Positions 1 to 8,264 of a stretch of 64,000 nt of DNA are shown piece after piece. Every line of letters begins with the position of its first letter. Within the stretch, counting starts at the first letter, position 1. The notes under the pieces are model-generated. The model saw nothing but the letters and a program-made list of their open reading frames with translations, made no database searches and was not told the origin of the DNA. Position numbers and translations under genes: made by a program. The stretch is from Candidatus Eisenbacteria bacterium (GTDB lineage Bacteria; Eisenbacteria; RBG-16-71-46; JAFGJU01), in assembly GCA_026388185.1 (NCBI GenBank), contig JAPLKG010000005.1:1-64000 (forward strand). The letters are read 5' to 3'.

Positions 1-140
1 GTGTGAGGGAAAACCTCATGCACGGTTTGATGAGGGGAGTCTGGAGACCGGGTATGGTTGTCGGGACTGAGGCCTCGTGCGAAAGTAAACGAGACTAGCC
101 ACCCGAAACCTGTAGCCACGGCGCCAGACTGCTACTCTAC
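1..140 (+). mobile_element. 3' end of a group II intron (domains V and VI)
   Basis: The window opens inside a group II intron domain V. The stem GTG/CAC plus TGAGG/CCTCA, a GAAA-type loop and a 2-nt bulge on the 3' strand can be folded from bases 1-26; the catalytic AGC triad would lie just outside the window. The following GATGAGGGGAGTCTGG pairs through AGTCTGG with CCAGACT near 124-130, forming an enlarged domain VI. The intron would end in CTACTCTAC at 140, matching the usual terminal AY. The reverse transcriptase/maturase part, if present, lies upstream of the window. The exact 3' boundary is inferred. Confidence 0.72.
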
Positions 141-148
141 AGGTTTCG
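104..148. repeat. 12-bp perfect inverted repeat spanning the intron 3' junction
   Basis: CGAAACCTGTAG (104-115) is followed by its exact complement CTACAGGTTTCG (137-148). If the intron ends at 140, one arm lies in domain VI and the other crosses into the 3' exon. This could be a target hairpin, a pairing used at insertion, or a sign that the true boundary is elsewhere. Confidence 0.8.
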
Positions 149-168
149 ACACTTACTTCAAAGAAGCG

Positions 169-1230
169 ATGGGCAAAAAAGCGATCGACGAAGGAAGAGA
201 AGTCTTTCTCGAACTCATTTCTCTGATCACGGAACAGCGCAATCCGTGCACCATGGACATCGACCTGCGCTCCACCGATGAGATTCTCAGGATCATCAAC
301 GATCAGGACAAGACCGTTGCACGCGCCGTGGAGAAGGAGCTCCCCCACGTCGCGGCCGCGGTCGAGCTTGTGGTCGAGGCGTTACGCAAGGGAGGCCGGC
401 TGATCTACGTGGGCGCGGGCACGAGCGGAAGACTCGGGATGTTTGACGCGGCGGAATGTCCGCCGACGTTCGGCACGGACCCGCGAACGGTCCAAGGAGT
501 GATTGCCGGGGGTAAGAGGGCCCTTTTTCGGGCCGTGGAAGGTGCAGAAGACAGAGCGGAAGAGGCAAGGAAACTTATGAGACAGTTGCGCGTGGGCGCA
601 AACGATGTCGTGGTGGGAATCGCTGCGAGTAGGCGCACTCCCTTTGCCAAGGCCGCGATCGACGAGTCGAGAAAGCTGGGCGCGAAAACCGTCTACCTGA
701 CGTGCAATCCCTCTTCGACGATTGACTTTCCAGTCGACGTGGCGATTTGCCCGCAGGTCGGACCCGAAGTCATCATGGGTTCGACACGGATGAAAGCGGG
801 CACTGCGCAGAAGATGGTGCTCAACATGATTTCCACGTGCGCGATGATAAAACTGGGCAAGGTCTTCGAGAACATGATGGTCGATCTAATGGCCACGAGC
901 AAGAAGCTCGTTGAACGCTCAAAGCGGGTCGTCATGATAGTTACCGGAGTCGACTACGATGTCGCAAAGGAATACTTGGAAAAGGCCGGAGGAAGTGTGA
1001 AGACGGCCATCTTGATGATTGAGGCCGGCGTGGGCGCGCGAGCCGCAGAGAAACTGCTCGTCGATTCCTCCGGTTTTGTGCGAAAGGCCCTCGAGCAAGC
1101 TTACGCCTCTTCGCGTCGCGGGAAGAAACCGGCAGGCGGGCCGGAGAAATGCAGAGCCGCGGGGTCGAGGTGTGGCGGTCGCGCGAGCAAGCCGCGGAAG
1201 AAAAACCCTTCGAGATTGAGAAGATCATGA
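169..1230 (+). CDS. murQ: N-acetylmuramic acid 6-phosphate etherase
   Basis: MurQ cleaves the D-lactyl ether of MurNAc-6-phosphate to give GlcNAc-6-phosphate and lactate in the cytoplasm, a late step of peptidoglycan recycling. The protein carries the family signature TEQRNPCTMDID near its start, the sugar-phosphate isomerase (SIS) motif VGAGTSGRLG, the catalytic-Glu segment DAAECPPTFG, the second acid in VEGAED, and GSTRMKAGTAQK. The frame stays open upstream into intron sequence, but ATG 169 is the first start after the intron. This gives 353 aa, longer than the usual 300 or so because of a basic, low-complexity C-terminal tail. The stop overlaps the next start (ATGA), so translation is probably coupled. 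A little N-terminal sequence may have been altered by the intron insertion. Confidence 0.93.
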   Translation: MGKKAIDEGREVFLELISLITEQRNPCTMDIDLRSTDEILRIINDQDKTVARAVEKELPHVAAAVELVVEALRKGGRLIYVGAGTSGRLGMFDAAECPPTFGTDPRTVQGVIAGGKRALFRAVEGAEDRAEEARKLMRQLRVGANDVVVGIAASRRTPFAKAAIDESRKLGAKTVYLTCNPSSTIDFPVDVAICPQVGPEVIMGSTRMKAGTAQKMVLNMISTCAMIKLGKVFENMMVDLMATSKKLVERSKRVVMIVTGVDYDVAKEYLEKAGGSVKTAILMIEAGVGARAAEKLLVDSSGFVRKALEQAYASSRRGKKPAGGPEKCRAAGSRCGGRASKPRKKNPSRLRRS

Positions 1231-2462
1231 ATCTGAGAAGAGTGTTCCTCTTTATTTTCTCCTTCATCTTCTTCGCGTTCGCGCTTTCAGGTTGCGGGAG
1301 AGAAAAGGGCGTTCGTTTGACCTTCTGGCAATTCTGGCCGTCCGACGTCATAGAGCCTATCATCACGGAATTTGAAAGAGCCAATCCTGGTATCAAGGTG
1401 GAGATGCAGCAGCTCACGTGGCAAAACGGATTCGAGAAGATTGTTGCTGCCGTCTCGTCGGGCACACAGCCCGACCTTTGTGAGCTTGGCTCTACCTGGG
1501 TCCCGCGGTTTGCAGCGGACGGGGTTCTGGGCGAGGTGACGAGCGAAGTCGGCGCGCTCAGGGACAGCCTTCTTTTTTGGGAGAGCTGCACGTTGGACGG
1601 AAAGATCTACGGGATTCCGTGGGTAGCCGGTACGCGGGCACTCTTCTACAACAAGGAGCTTTTTCAAGAGGCGGGCCTTGACCCGGACTCTCCACCGAGC
1701 ACGTGGGAGGAATTGATTGAATGCGCTCGGAGGATTCATTCGCCACGCAACGGCGTCTACGGCTACGGAATGAATGCCGGCGAGCGGTACGTGCTTTTCA
1801 AGAAGTTCATGCCCTTCGCCTGGGGGAACGGGGGCAGGATTCTCAACCAGGACCTCCGCCGCTCGGAGTTCGCTTCCGGTGAGAATCTGGACGCACTGCT
1901 CTTCTACTGCTCCCTCAAGAAATACTCTCTCGTGGAAAAACAGGACGTCCTTGACATGACCTTCAAGCAGGGCAAGGTGGGCTTGGAGATATCCGGCGGT
2001 TGGAATCTTAAGACCATTCCCGCAGACGCCCCGGACCTCAAGTTCGGTGTCGCAGTGGTGCCGAAACCGAAGGCGTGTTGCGGAGTTCATGCGTCGTTTG
2101 CGGGGAGCGAAATACTTGTCACCTTTGCCAAGTCAAAGCGGCACAAGGACGCTCTCAAGTTGGCGAGATTCCTGGTCGAGAAGCAGAACATGATCGCCCT
2201 CTGCCGGAGCGCGAAGAGCGTTCAACCTACCTTCAGAGGAGTCGAGAACGATCCATACTACGACTCGAATCCTCTCGAAAGAACGTTCGTCGTCCAGTTG
2301 AGCACAGCGATAGCCCCGCCTCCTCATCCAAGATGGCCGGAGATCGAAGAGGTGATAGAATCGACGGTGGAAGAGGTGGTTTACGGCGTCAAGAAACCGG
2401 AAGAAGCCTTGCTCGAAGCCGACAGGAAGATAAGCTCGATCGTGTCGAACGCAGAGCGCTGA
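1227..2462 (+). CDS. sugar ABC transporter substrate-binding lipoprotein (family 1)
   Basis: This 411-aa extracellular solute-binding protein starts at ATG 1227, overlapping the murQ stop by 4 bp. It has a lipoprotein signal peptide with lipobox LSGC (Cys23). The mature part follows the MalE/UgpB fold pattern: LTFWQFWPSD, FERANPGIKVE, DLCELGSTW, GIPWVAGTRALFYNKELF and the C-terminal lobe with GKVGLEISGGWN. It would capture a sugar in the periplasm and hand it to the two permeases that follow. Being between murQ and anmK suggests MurNAc, anhydro-MurNAc or a related amino sugar as ligand; this is inferred from context, not from binding residues. Confidence 0.9.
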   Translation: MNLRRVFLFIFSFIFFAFALSGCGREKGVRLTFWQFWPSDVIEPIITEFERANPGIKVEMQQLTWQNGFEKIVAAVSSGTQPDLCELGSTWVPRFAADGVLGEVTSEVGALRDSLLFWESCTLDGKIYGIPWVAGTRALFYNKELFQEAGLDPDSPPSTWEELIECARRIHSPRNGVYGYGMNAGERYVLFKKFMPFAWGNGGRILNQDLRRSEFASGENLDALLFYCSLKKYSLVEKQDVLDMTFKQGKVGLEISGGWNLKTIPADAPDLKFGVAVVPKPKACCGVHASFAGSEILVTFAKSKRHKDALKLARFLVEKQNMIALCRSAKSVQPTFRGVENDPYYDSNPLERTFVVQLSTAIAPPPHPRWPEIEEVIESTVEEVVYGVKKPEEALLEADRKISSIVSNAER

Positions 2463-2464
2463 GG

Positions 2465-3334
2465 ATGCATAAGACTCGCTCCACCCTCGTTTTTCTTTCT
2501 CCGTGGCTTGTTTCGTTTGGCATCTTCTGGGTGTTCCCGCTCGTCTTTTCGCTCGTCTTGAGTTTTCTCCGTTTCAATCCCTTGCGGCCCGACACCACAC
2601 AAATTGTGTGGCTTTCGAATTTCGCGACCGCCTTCAAGGACCCGCTCTTCTGGAAATCGCTCACCAACACCCTCGTGTTTGTTCTCGGCACGGTTCCGGT
2701 CACGACTGTCGTGGCCTTCTTTCTTGCAGTGGCGATCAACCAGAGGATTCCCCTTCGCACGCTCTACAGATCCGGTTTCTTCGTCCCATCAATAATTTCC
2801 GTAGTCGTGATTTCGATCATCTTCAAGCAATTCTACTCGCCGCTCGGCCTTGTGAACAAAGTGGTTCAGCTCTTTGGCGGCGAGCCGAAATCGTGGCTCG
2901 GTGAACCACGAACCGCTCTTCTGTGCATAATGGCGATGGACGTGTGGGCGAGCTTCGGCTATTACACGATACTCTTCCTGGCGGGACTGCAAGCCATACC
3001 ATCCGAAACCTACGAGGCGGCCCGAATCGACGGGAGCGGATTCTGGGGCACGCTTCGGTTTGTCACGGTTCCGATGGTGCGGCCGATCACGCTATTCATC
3101 GTGGTCATAAACACAATTCGCTCTTTTCAGATTTTCATCGAGATATTCGTCATGACGAGAGGAGCACCGCTCAACAGTACTCTGACGTCGGTCTTCTATC
3201 TGTACGACAGGGCGTTCTATAGATTCGAGATGGGGTATGCGAGCGCCGTGGCATATCTTCTTTTCATTGTCATCCTGTGTTTCTCGCTGGCGCAGATGAG
3301 ATACCTGAGGATGGGTAGGGCGGCCGGCGAGTGA
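2465..3334 (+). CDS. sugar ABC transporter permease (MalF/UgpA type)
   Basis: This is a 289-aa inner-membrane permease with about six transmembrane segments. It starts at ATG 2465, two bases after the binding-protein stop. The EAA loop that docks the ATPase is clear near residue 180 (YEAARIDGSGFWGTLRF). An N-terminal segment with LVSFGIFWVFPLVFSLVLSF forms TM1. It is expected to pair with the next permease. No ATPase gene is present in this cluster, so a shared MsmX/UgpC-type ATPase encoded elsewhere is probable. Confidence 0.92.
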   Translation: MHKTRSTLVFLSPWLVSFGIFWVFPLVFSLVLSFLRFNPLRPDTTQIVWLSNFATAFKDPLFWKSLTNTLVFVLGTVPVTTVVAFFLAVAINQRIPLRTLYRSGFFVPSIISVVVISIIFKQFYSPLGLVNKVVQLFGGEPKSWLGEPRTALLCIMAMDVWASFGYYTILFLAGLQAIPSETYEAARIDGSGFWGTLRFVTVPMVRPITLFIVVINTIRSFQIFIEIFVMTRGAPLNSTLTSVFYLYDRAFYRFEMGYASAVAYLLFIVILCFSLAQMRYLRMGRAAGE

Positions 3335-3362
3335 ACGGACGGCGAGAGCGGCGACTGACACC

Positions 3363-4229
3363 ATGACGAAAGAGGCCATGAGAACTGCGACGAGAACAAA
3401 CGCCGACGGCAGGCGCAGAATGAGGACCCTGACCCTCTCTGTTTTTCTGCTCTTGCTGCTCGCCTCCACGCTTTTCCCGCTCTATTGGATGGTCGCCACT
3501 TCTCTTCGCGGAGAAGCCTCCGTCCTAAGGTCGGCCACGGACCTGTGGCCCGGAAGGCCGAGCCTGCACAATTACGTCGATGTCTGGCGAAGCGGTCCGT
3601 TCGCTCGGTATTTTCTCAACAGTGTGGTCGTGAGCGCGGTCGTGGTGCTCGGAAATCTTCTCTTTGCGTCAATGGTGGGGTACGCGATAGCGCGGAGACA
3701 ATTCCGCGGCAAGCGGTTCGTAATCGTGGCGATTGTCTCCATGCTGATGGTGCCGCGGCAAATCACTATGATTCCTCTCTATCTTCTCATATCAAAGCTC
3801 CACATGATGAACACGTATTTTGCCCTCACGCTTCCGTTTCTTGTCGACGCCTTCAACGTCTTCCTGATCTCTCAATACGTCATTTCGCTTCCGGTGGAAC
3901 TCGAGGAAGCGGCGCGGGTGGACGGGGCGAGTGACTTGAGTATTTTTTTCAGGATTGTCCTTCCGCTGTCGCGGCCTGCGCTTGCGGTCGTGGCGATAAA
4001 CACGTTTCTGGTGAACTGGAATTCCTTCCTCTATCCCTTGATATTGACAAACACCGAAAGAATGCGTACTCTGCCTGTCGGCCTCGCCTTGTATTCGCAG
4101 GGAGAGCACAGCATGGACTGGGGCCATTTGACCGCGGGGTCGACGCTCTGCGCGATTCCCATCATATTTGTGTTCTTGATGTTTCAGAGGCACATAATAG
4201 AAGGCATCACCGCCGGCGCCGTCAAGTAG
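3363..4229 (+). CDS. sugar ABC transporter permease (MalG/UgpE type)
   Basis: This 288-aa inner-membrane protein is the second half of the permease pair. The EAA motif lies near residue 178 (LEEAARVDGASDLSIFFRI), and the family segment TLFPLYWMVATSLR is at the N-terminus. Roughly six hydrophobic segments are visible. ATG 3363 is used because it leaves a short gap after the previous stop; the Shine-Dalgarno signal is weak, and ATG 3378 is an alternative. It is followed by anmK after about 60 bp in the same direction. Confidence 0.92.
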   Translation: MTKEAMRTATRTNADGRRRMRTLTLSVFLLLLLASTLFPLYWMVATSLRGEASVLRSATDLWPGRPSLHNYVDVWRSGPFARYFLNSVVVSAVVVLGNLLFASMVGYAIARRQFRGKRFVIVAIVSMLMVPRQITMIPLYLLISKLHMMNTYFALTLPFLVDAFNVFLISQYVISLPVELEEAARVDGASDLSIFFRIVLPLSRPALAVVAINTFLVNWNSFLYPLILTNTERMRTLPVGLALYSQGEHSMDWGHLTAGSTLCAIPIIFVFLMFQRHIIEGITAGAVK

Positions 4230-4289
4230 GACCGGGCTCGTGCTCGACTACTTGGAGGGCGTCGGAGACTCAGGTCGGCGACAAGTATC

Positions 4290-5492
4290 GTGAACGAATT
4301 ATTCAAGATTGCGAAGAAAAGAACAAAGCGCGTCGTCGGACTCATGGCCGGCACGTCCCTGGACGGGATCTCGGCTGCGGTCGTTCAAGTCACGGGGTGC
4401 GGAACCGAGACAAAGATCGTTCTGCTCGAACACGCGACCTTTCCCTACGATCCGGAAATCAAGCGCGCCATCCTGAGCGCATCGACTCCGCGGTCGGGCA
4501 CGGTTGATCTCATTAGCGAAATGAATTTTGTGATTGGGGAGCTTCTGGCAGACGCCGCCCGCCGGATAACGGAGCAAGCAGGGCTCAAGATGACCGACGT
4601 CGACCTCATAGGCTCGCACGGGCAGACCGTCTATCACTGCCCCTTCGAGAGCCGGACCGTTTGGAAGACTCCTTCTTCGCTGCAAATAGGCGAACCCTGC
4701 GTAATCGCGGAGAGGACCGGTGTGACCACCGTCGCCGACTTCAGAACGCGAGACCTTGCCGCCGGCGGAGGGGGTGCGCCTCTCGTGCCGTACGTCGATT
4801 TCATTTTCTTGAGATCGCCCGAGAAATCCAAAGTCGTCCTCAACGTCGGGGGAATCGCCAACCTGACCGTCCTCCCGAGAGGTTGCACTGTCGATGACGT
4901 GTTCGCCTTCGACACCGGCCCGGGCAACATGCTCATCGACGCGGTCGTAAAGGAAGTGACACGCGGCGCAGAGGAATTCGATCGAGAGGGCAGGATGGGG
5001 GCCTCAGGCACCGTGGACGCGGAACTCGTGAATGAGTTGTTGACTCACGAGTACTTCCGCACGGAGCCGCCGAAGTCCACGGGACGAGAGCTTTTCGGGA
5101 GCAAGTTCCTGATGCTTTTCCTCGAGCGGGCGGGTTCGCGCGGCCTCTCCGGCAATGACCTGGTTGCCAGCGCCACCGCCTTGACACCCTGTTCCGTTTA
5201 CGATGCGTGTCAGAGATTCGTTTTCCCCAGAGTGGAGGTAGACGAGCTCATCATAAGCGGGGGCGGCAGCAAGAACGAGACGCTCGTGCGTATGATGAGG
5301 GATCGTTTCGCTCCCGTCCCGGTCACGTATTCGGACGACTACGGAATCAGCAGCATGGCAAAGGAAGCGATCGCCTTCGCAGTTCTTGCGAACGAGACGG
5401 TTTGTGGCGGATGCTCGAACATTCCCGGCGCGACTGGAGCGAGGCGACGAGTAATCCTGGGGAAAATAGTCCCGGCCTCCAAACCTGAATAG
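4290..5492 (+). CDS. anmK: anhydro-N-acetylmuramic acid kinase
   Basis: AnmK uses ATP and water to convert 1,6-anhydro-MurNAc to MurNAc-6-phosphate, the substrate of MurQ encoded at the head of the operon. The 400-aa protein shows the ATP-binding start GLMAGTSLDGISAAV (about residues 17-31), IGSHGQTVYH, FRTRDLAAGGGGAPLVPYVD, FDTGPGNMLID and the C-terminal ISGGGSKN segment. The start is GTG 4290. Length and motif order are normal for the family. Its presence with nagZ and murQ gives a complete route from anhydro-muropeptides to GlcNAc-6-phosphate. Confidence 0.96.
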   Translation: MNELFKIAKKRTKRVVGLMAGTSLDGISAAVVQVTGCGTETKIVLLEHATFPYDPEIKRAILSASTPRSGTVDLISEMNFVIGELLADAARRITEQAGLKMTDVDLIGSHGQTVYHCPFESRTVWKTPSSLQIGEPCVIAERTGVTTVADFRTRDLAAGGGGAPLVPYVDFIFLRSPEKSKVVLNVGGIANLTVLPRGCTVDDVFAFDTGPGNMLIDAVVKEVTRGAEEFDREGRMGASGTVDAELVNELLTHEYFRTEPPKSTGRELFGSKFLMLFLERAGSRGLSGNDLVASATALTPCSVYDACQRFVFPRVEVDELIISGGGSKNETLVRMMRDRFAPVPVTYSDDYGISSMAKEAIAFAVLANETVCGGCSNIPGATGARRRVILGKIVPASKPE

Positions 5493-5520
5493 TGTACGCT
5501 GCCCAAAGGAGTACGCCAAA

Positions 5521-6861
5521 ATGAGAGCCTCGTGGCGCCTGCTTTCTCCCTTCCTGCTTGTTCTGATGCTACCCGGATGCGCTGTCGTGAAGCGCCCCGT
5601 TACAATGCCGCACAAAGTCCCCGAAGTAAGAGTCGGCCTCGAGGTCAATGGGAAAGCAGTAACCGTGTCGGGAACGGGCATGTTCCAGATTGGAATAAAG
5701 GACAGTGATCGCAAGCCCAAAGTGTGCGGCCCGGGAGAGAGATGGACTTTCGTCTCTGCCTCAGGCGCCGTGGCGGACGTCACTGGTGGAAGCGAGGGTT
5801 CCGCCGGGGGGGAGACGGAGAGCGCCAGAGAGACAACCAAGGGAATAGAGGTGATAGACCCCGAAGGATTGTCCAGGGGAGCGCTGGACGGCACGTTTGT
5901 GATCAAGCCTCTCGAGTCGGAGAGCTTCCTGGTGGTCGGCAGCAAGACGTACCGTGGGAGTTTCGAGGTATTCCAGAGTCCTTCGAGGCTCCTAACGCTC
6001 GTGAACGTCGTCGACACCGAATCTTACTTGCGTGGCGTTGTCCCGAACGAAATCGGCGGTCTTTCTCCTCAGATTCTCGAGGCCATCAAGGCTCAGGCGG
6101 TTGCCGCACGCACTTATTGTTTCTTCTTTGCAGGCCGCTACGCCAGTGACGGTTTTGATCTTTTGCCGACCGTTCAGGACCAGGTGTACACCGGTGTGGC
6201 TGGAGAGAAACCCGTGAGCGACAAGGCAATTGCGGACACCTACGGCACGATAGCGACGTACGGCGGAAAACCCGTACGGGCCAACTATTTTTCTACGTGC
6301 GGCGGCGCCACTGCGGCGATTGAAGAAGTCTGGTCGAAGGAGCCCGTCCCGTACTTGACGAGCGTCTCAGACAAGGAGCCTTTCCAGAAGGACGCGTATT
6401 GCTCTCAGTCTTCCAGCTACAGGTGGAAGGAAACCTGGACGGCAGAGGAATTCGAGTCCATCTTCAGGAAGAACTTTCGCATTCAGTATCCGCGCGCCAC
6501 TCAGCCCTCGCCGGGAGAGAGGTTGGTCGACGTCAGAGTGGCCGAGAGAAGCAAGTCAGGGCGTGTGAGAATGCTGGAAGTCATCACGTCTGACAACGTT
6601 TTCAAGATCGTCGGCGATTCCATCAGACTCGTCGTCAGGAGACCGGACGGAAAAGATTCCTTCCTTCGGAGCACTCTCTTTGATGTGGACGTCCAAAGGG
6701 AACAGGGTTATGCAAAGACGGTCGTTTTCTACGGCGGAGGAAACGGCCACGGGGTCGGCATGTGCCAGATGGGAGCCATCGGAATGGCAAAGGCCGGCAA
6801 GGACTTCAAGCAGATACTGACCCGATACTACAAAGGCGTGAAGCTCACGCGCGCATACTGA
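5521..6861 (+). CDS. SpoIID/LytB-domain lipoprotein
   Basis: This 446-aa protein has a lipoprotein signal (lipobox LPGC, Cys20) and a SpoIID/LytB domain over roughly residues 150-440. Typical segments are YLRGVVPNEIGG, LEAIKAQAVAARTY, ANYFSTCGGATA and GHGVGMCQMGAIGMA. SpoIID-type proteins are lytic transglycosylases or amidase activators acting on denuded glycan strands; such cleavage yields 1,6-anhydro ends, which fits the adjacent anmK and nagZ. A good ribosome-binding site (AAAGGAG) precedes ATG 5521. Its stop overlaps the nagZ start (TGATG). The organism need not sporulate, since LytB-type members occur in Gram-negatives. Confidence 0.9.
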   Translation: MRASWRLLSPFLLVLMLPGCAVVKRPVTMPHKVPEVRVGLEVNGKAVTVSGTGMFQIGIKDSDRKPKVCGPGERWTFVSASGAVADVTGGSEGSAGGETESARETTKGIEVIDPEGLSRGALDGTFVIKPLESESFLVVGSKTYRGSFEVFQSPSRLLTLVNVVDTESYLRGVVPNEIGGLSPQILEAIKAQAVAARTYCFFFAGRYASDGFDLLPTVQDQVYTGVAGEKPVSDKAIADTYGTIATYGGKPVRANYFSTCGGATAAIEEVWSKEPVPYLTSVSDKEPFQKDAYCSQSSSYRWKETWTAEEFESIFRKNFRIQYPRATQPSPGERLVDVRVAERSKSGRVRMLEVITSDNVFKIVGDSIRLVVRRPDGKDSFLRSTLFDVDVQREQGYAKTVVFYGGGNGHGVGMCQMGAIGMAKAGKDFKQILTRYYKGVKLTRAY

Positions 6862-7904
6862 TGGTGCCGCGCAATACCATGAACAAGATTGACGCACAAA
6901 TCTCTACTCTCAACCTCGAAGAGAAGATCGGCCAGCTTCTTGTAGTCGGATTTACGGGCACCGAAGCGAGCGAAAGCCTCCGCAAGTTCATCTCCGACGG
7001 AGGATTCTCCGGATTCATTCTCTTCAAGAGAAACATCGAAACAGTCGAGGGAGCCAAGAAACTCCTCAAGGGATTGAAGTCTCTCTATCCGAAAGACCGT
7101 CCCCCCATTCTGGCCGTGGATGAGGAAGGTGGAAGAGTTACACAGATAAGTCACCTGGTTTCCGCCGCGCCGGCAGCGGCCACGATCGGGAGAACGCGCA
7201 ACGCGAGGTTCGCCTTCTTCCACGCGAGAGACATCGCCCAAAAACTCAAGTGGCTCGGCTTCAACGTTGTCTTCGCTCCGGTTCTCGACGTCAACGACGA
7301 GCCGACCAACCCGGTCATAGGCGACCGCGCTTATGGTAGCGACGTCGATACGGTGACGTCGTTGGGGATCGCTGCGCTCCGGGGCTTCGGCGACCCGGGG
7401 ATTGTGCCGACCGCGAAACACTTTCCCGGGCACGGCTCATCAAAGATTGACTCGCACGAGAAGCTTCCCGTGATCACACATCCCGCCGAAAGGTGGTACA
7501 CGTTCGAAATGGTTCCTTTCAGATCTGCGATAGAGGCCGGCGTGCGAATCATGATGACGGGTCACATTGCATGTCCCTCTCTCACCGGCAGTGAAGAATT
7601 GCCCGCAACCTTTTCCTCCCAGATCCTCCGGCGCATACTGAGAGAAGAGCTTCGCTACAACGGTGTCGTGATCACAGACGCCATGGAGATGGCGGCGGCA
7701 ACTGATTACATGGCGGCCACCGGGGCGGGTCCCGAAGACGCGATCCTGGCAGGATGTGATCTGCTCCTTTTCGCGCACGGCCGCGAACCGGTGCACAAGG
7801 CACGCAAGGCATTGATGAGAGCCGTCAAGGAGGGAAGACTCTCCGAGGCCAGGGTCGATGAATCCTTGCAGCGAGTTCTCTCACTGCGCGCTAGCCTCAT
7901 CTAG
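6861..7904 (+). CDS. nagZ: beta-N-acetylglucosaminidase, glycoside hydrolase family 3
   Basis: NagZ removes GlcNAc from GlcNAc-anhMurNAc(-peptides). The 347-aa protein has the GH3 core with AVDEEGGRVTQ, the His/Asp general acid-base motif KHFPGHGSSKIDSH near residue 187, and the nucleophile Asp in VVITDAMEM near residue 271. ATG 6861 overlaps the SpoIID-type stop; ATG 6879 is an alternative, and no signal peptide is apparent, consistent with cytoplasmic NagZ. It closes the recycling operon. An extracellular-glucosidase GH3 is less likely because the loop motif is NagZ-type. Confidence 0.94.
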   Translation: MVPRNTMNKIDAQISTLNLEEKIGQLLVVGFTGTEASESLRKFISDGGFSGFILFKRNIETVEGAKKLLKGLKSLYPKDRPPILAVDEEGGRVTQISHLVSAAPAAATIGRTRNARFAFFHARDIAQKLKWLGFNVVFAPVLDVNDEPTNPVIGDRAYGSDVDTVTSLGIAALRGFGDPGIVPTAKHFPGHGSSKIDSHEKLPVITHPAERWYTFEMVPFRSAIEAGVRIMMTGHIACPSLTGSEELPATFSSQILRRILREELRYNGVVITDAMEMAAATDYMAATGAGPEDAILAGCDLLLFAHGREPVHKARKALMRAVKEGRLSEARVDESLQRVLSLRASLI

Positions 7905-8264
7905 GAGATTGTTGCGAATCGCCGTCGCGCAGGCCCGCTCTTGCATTGCCACGTGCGCCTCCACGTTGGGCCGCTTTTCCACTGCTACGCGCCCCTCACT
8001 CTGACGCGCTTCCCAGCGCCGAGCGCTGCCAGCCACATTGCCTCCCCGCACTTGTCCCCCTTGACGCCCGCCTTTTTTGCGGTTAGACTGCCGGATTGTA
8101 CGAACATGGTGCGTTCTGATTGTGTCCAGAATGCCCGGGCCCATCTCTCTCGTCGGGCCTCACGGGCCACTCGCCCGAGCACTTTGGATGCAATCCCGTG
8201 TGTCAATTCTGCAATACCCCCAAGGTTTTCGGTTTCCCTCAATCGAGCGGAAGAGGAGGTTAAG
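7905..8264. other. 360-bp intergenic region, nagZ to livK
   Basis: This GC-rich stretch separates two operons of the same direction. It has several GGGCC/GGCCC runs around 8140-8185 but no clean terminator hairpin with a T-tract and no convincing -35/-10 pair. The livK transcript should start here, but the sequence does not show where. Confidence 0.5.

Noticed and set aside
941-1591. 216-codon minus-strand open frame
   Set aside because: It is antisense to murQ and the ABC binding protein, Ser/Arg-rich and has no motif; a by-product of GC-rich coding DNA.
5004-6017. 337-codon minus-strand open frame
   Set aside because: It overlaps anmK and the SpoIID-type gene on the opposite strand with no recognisable domain.
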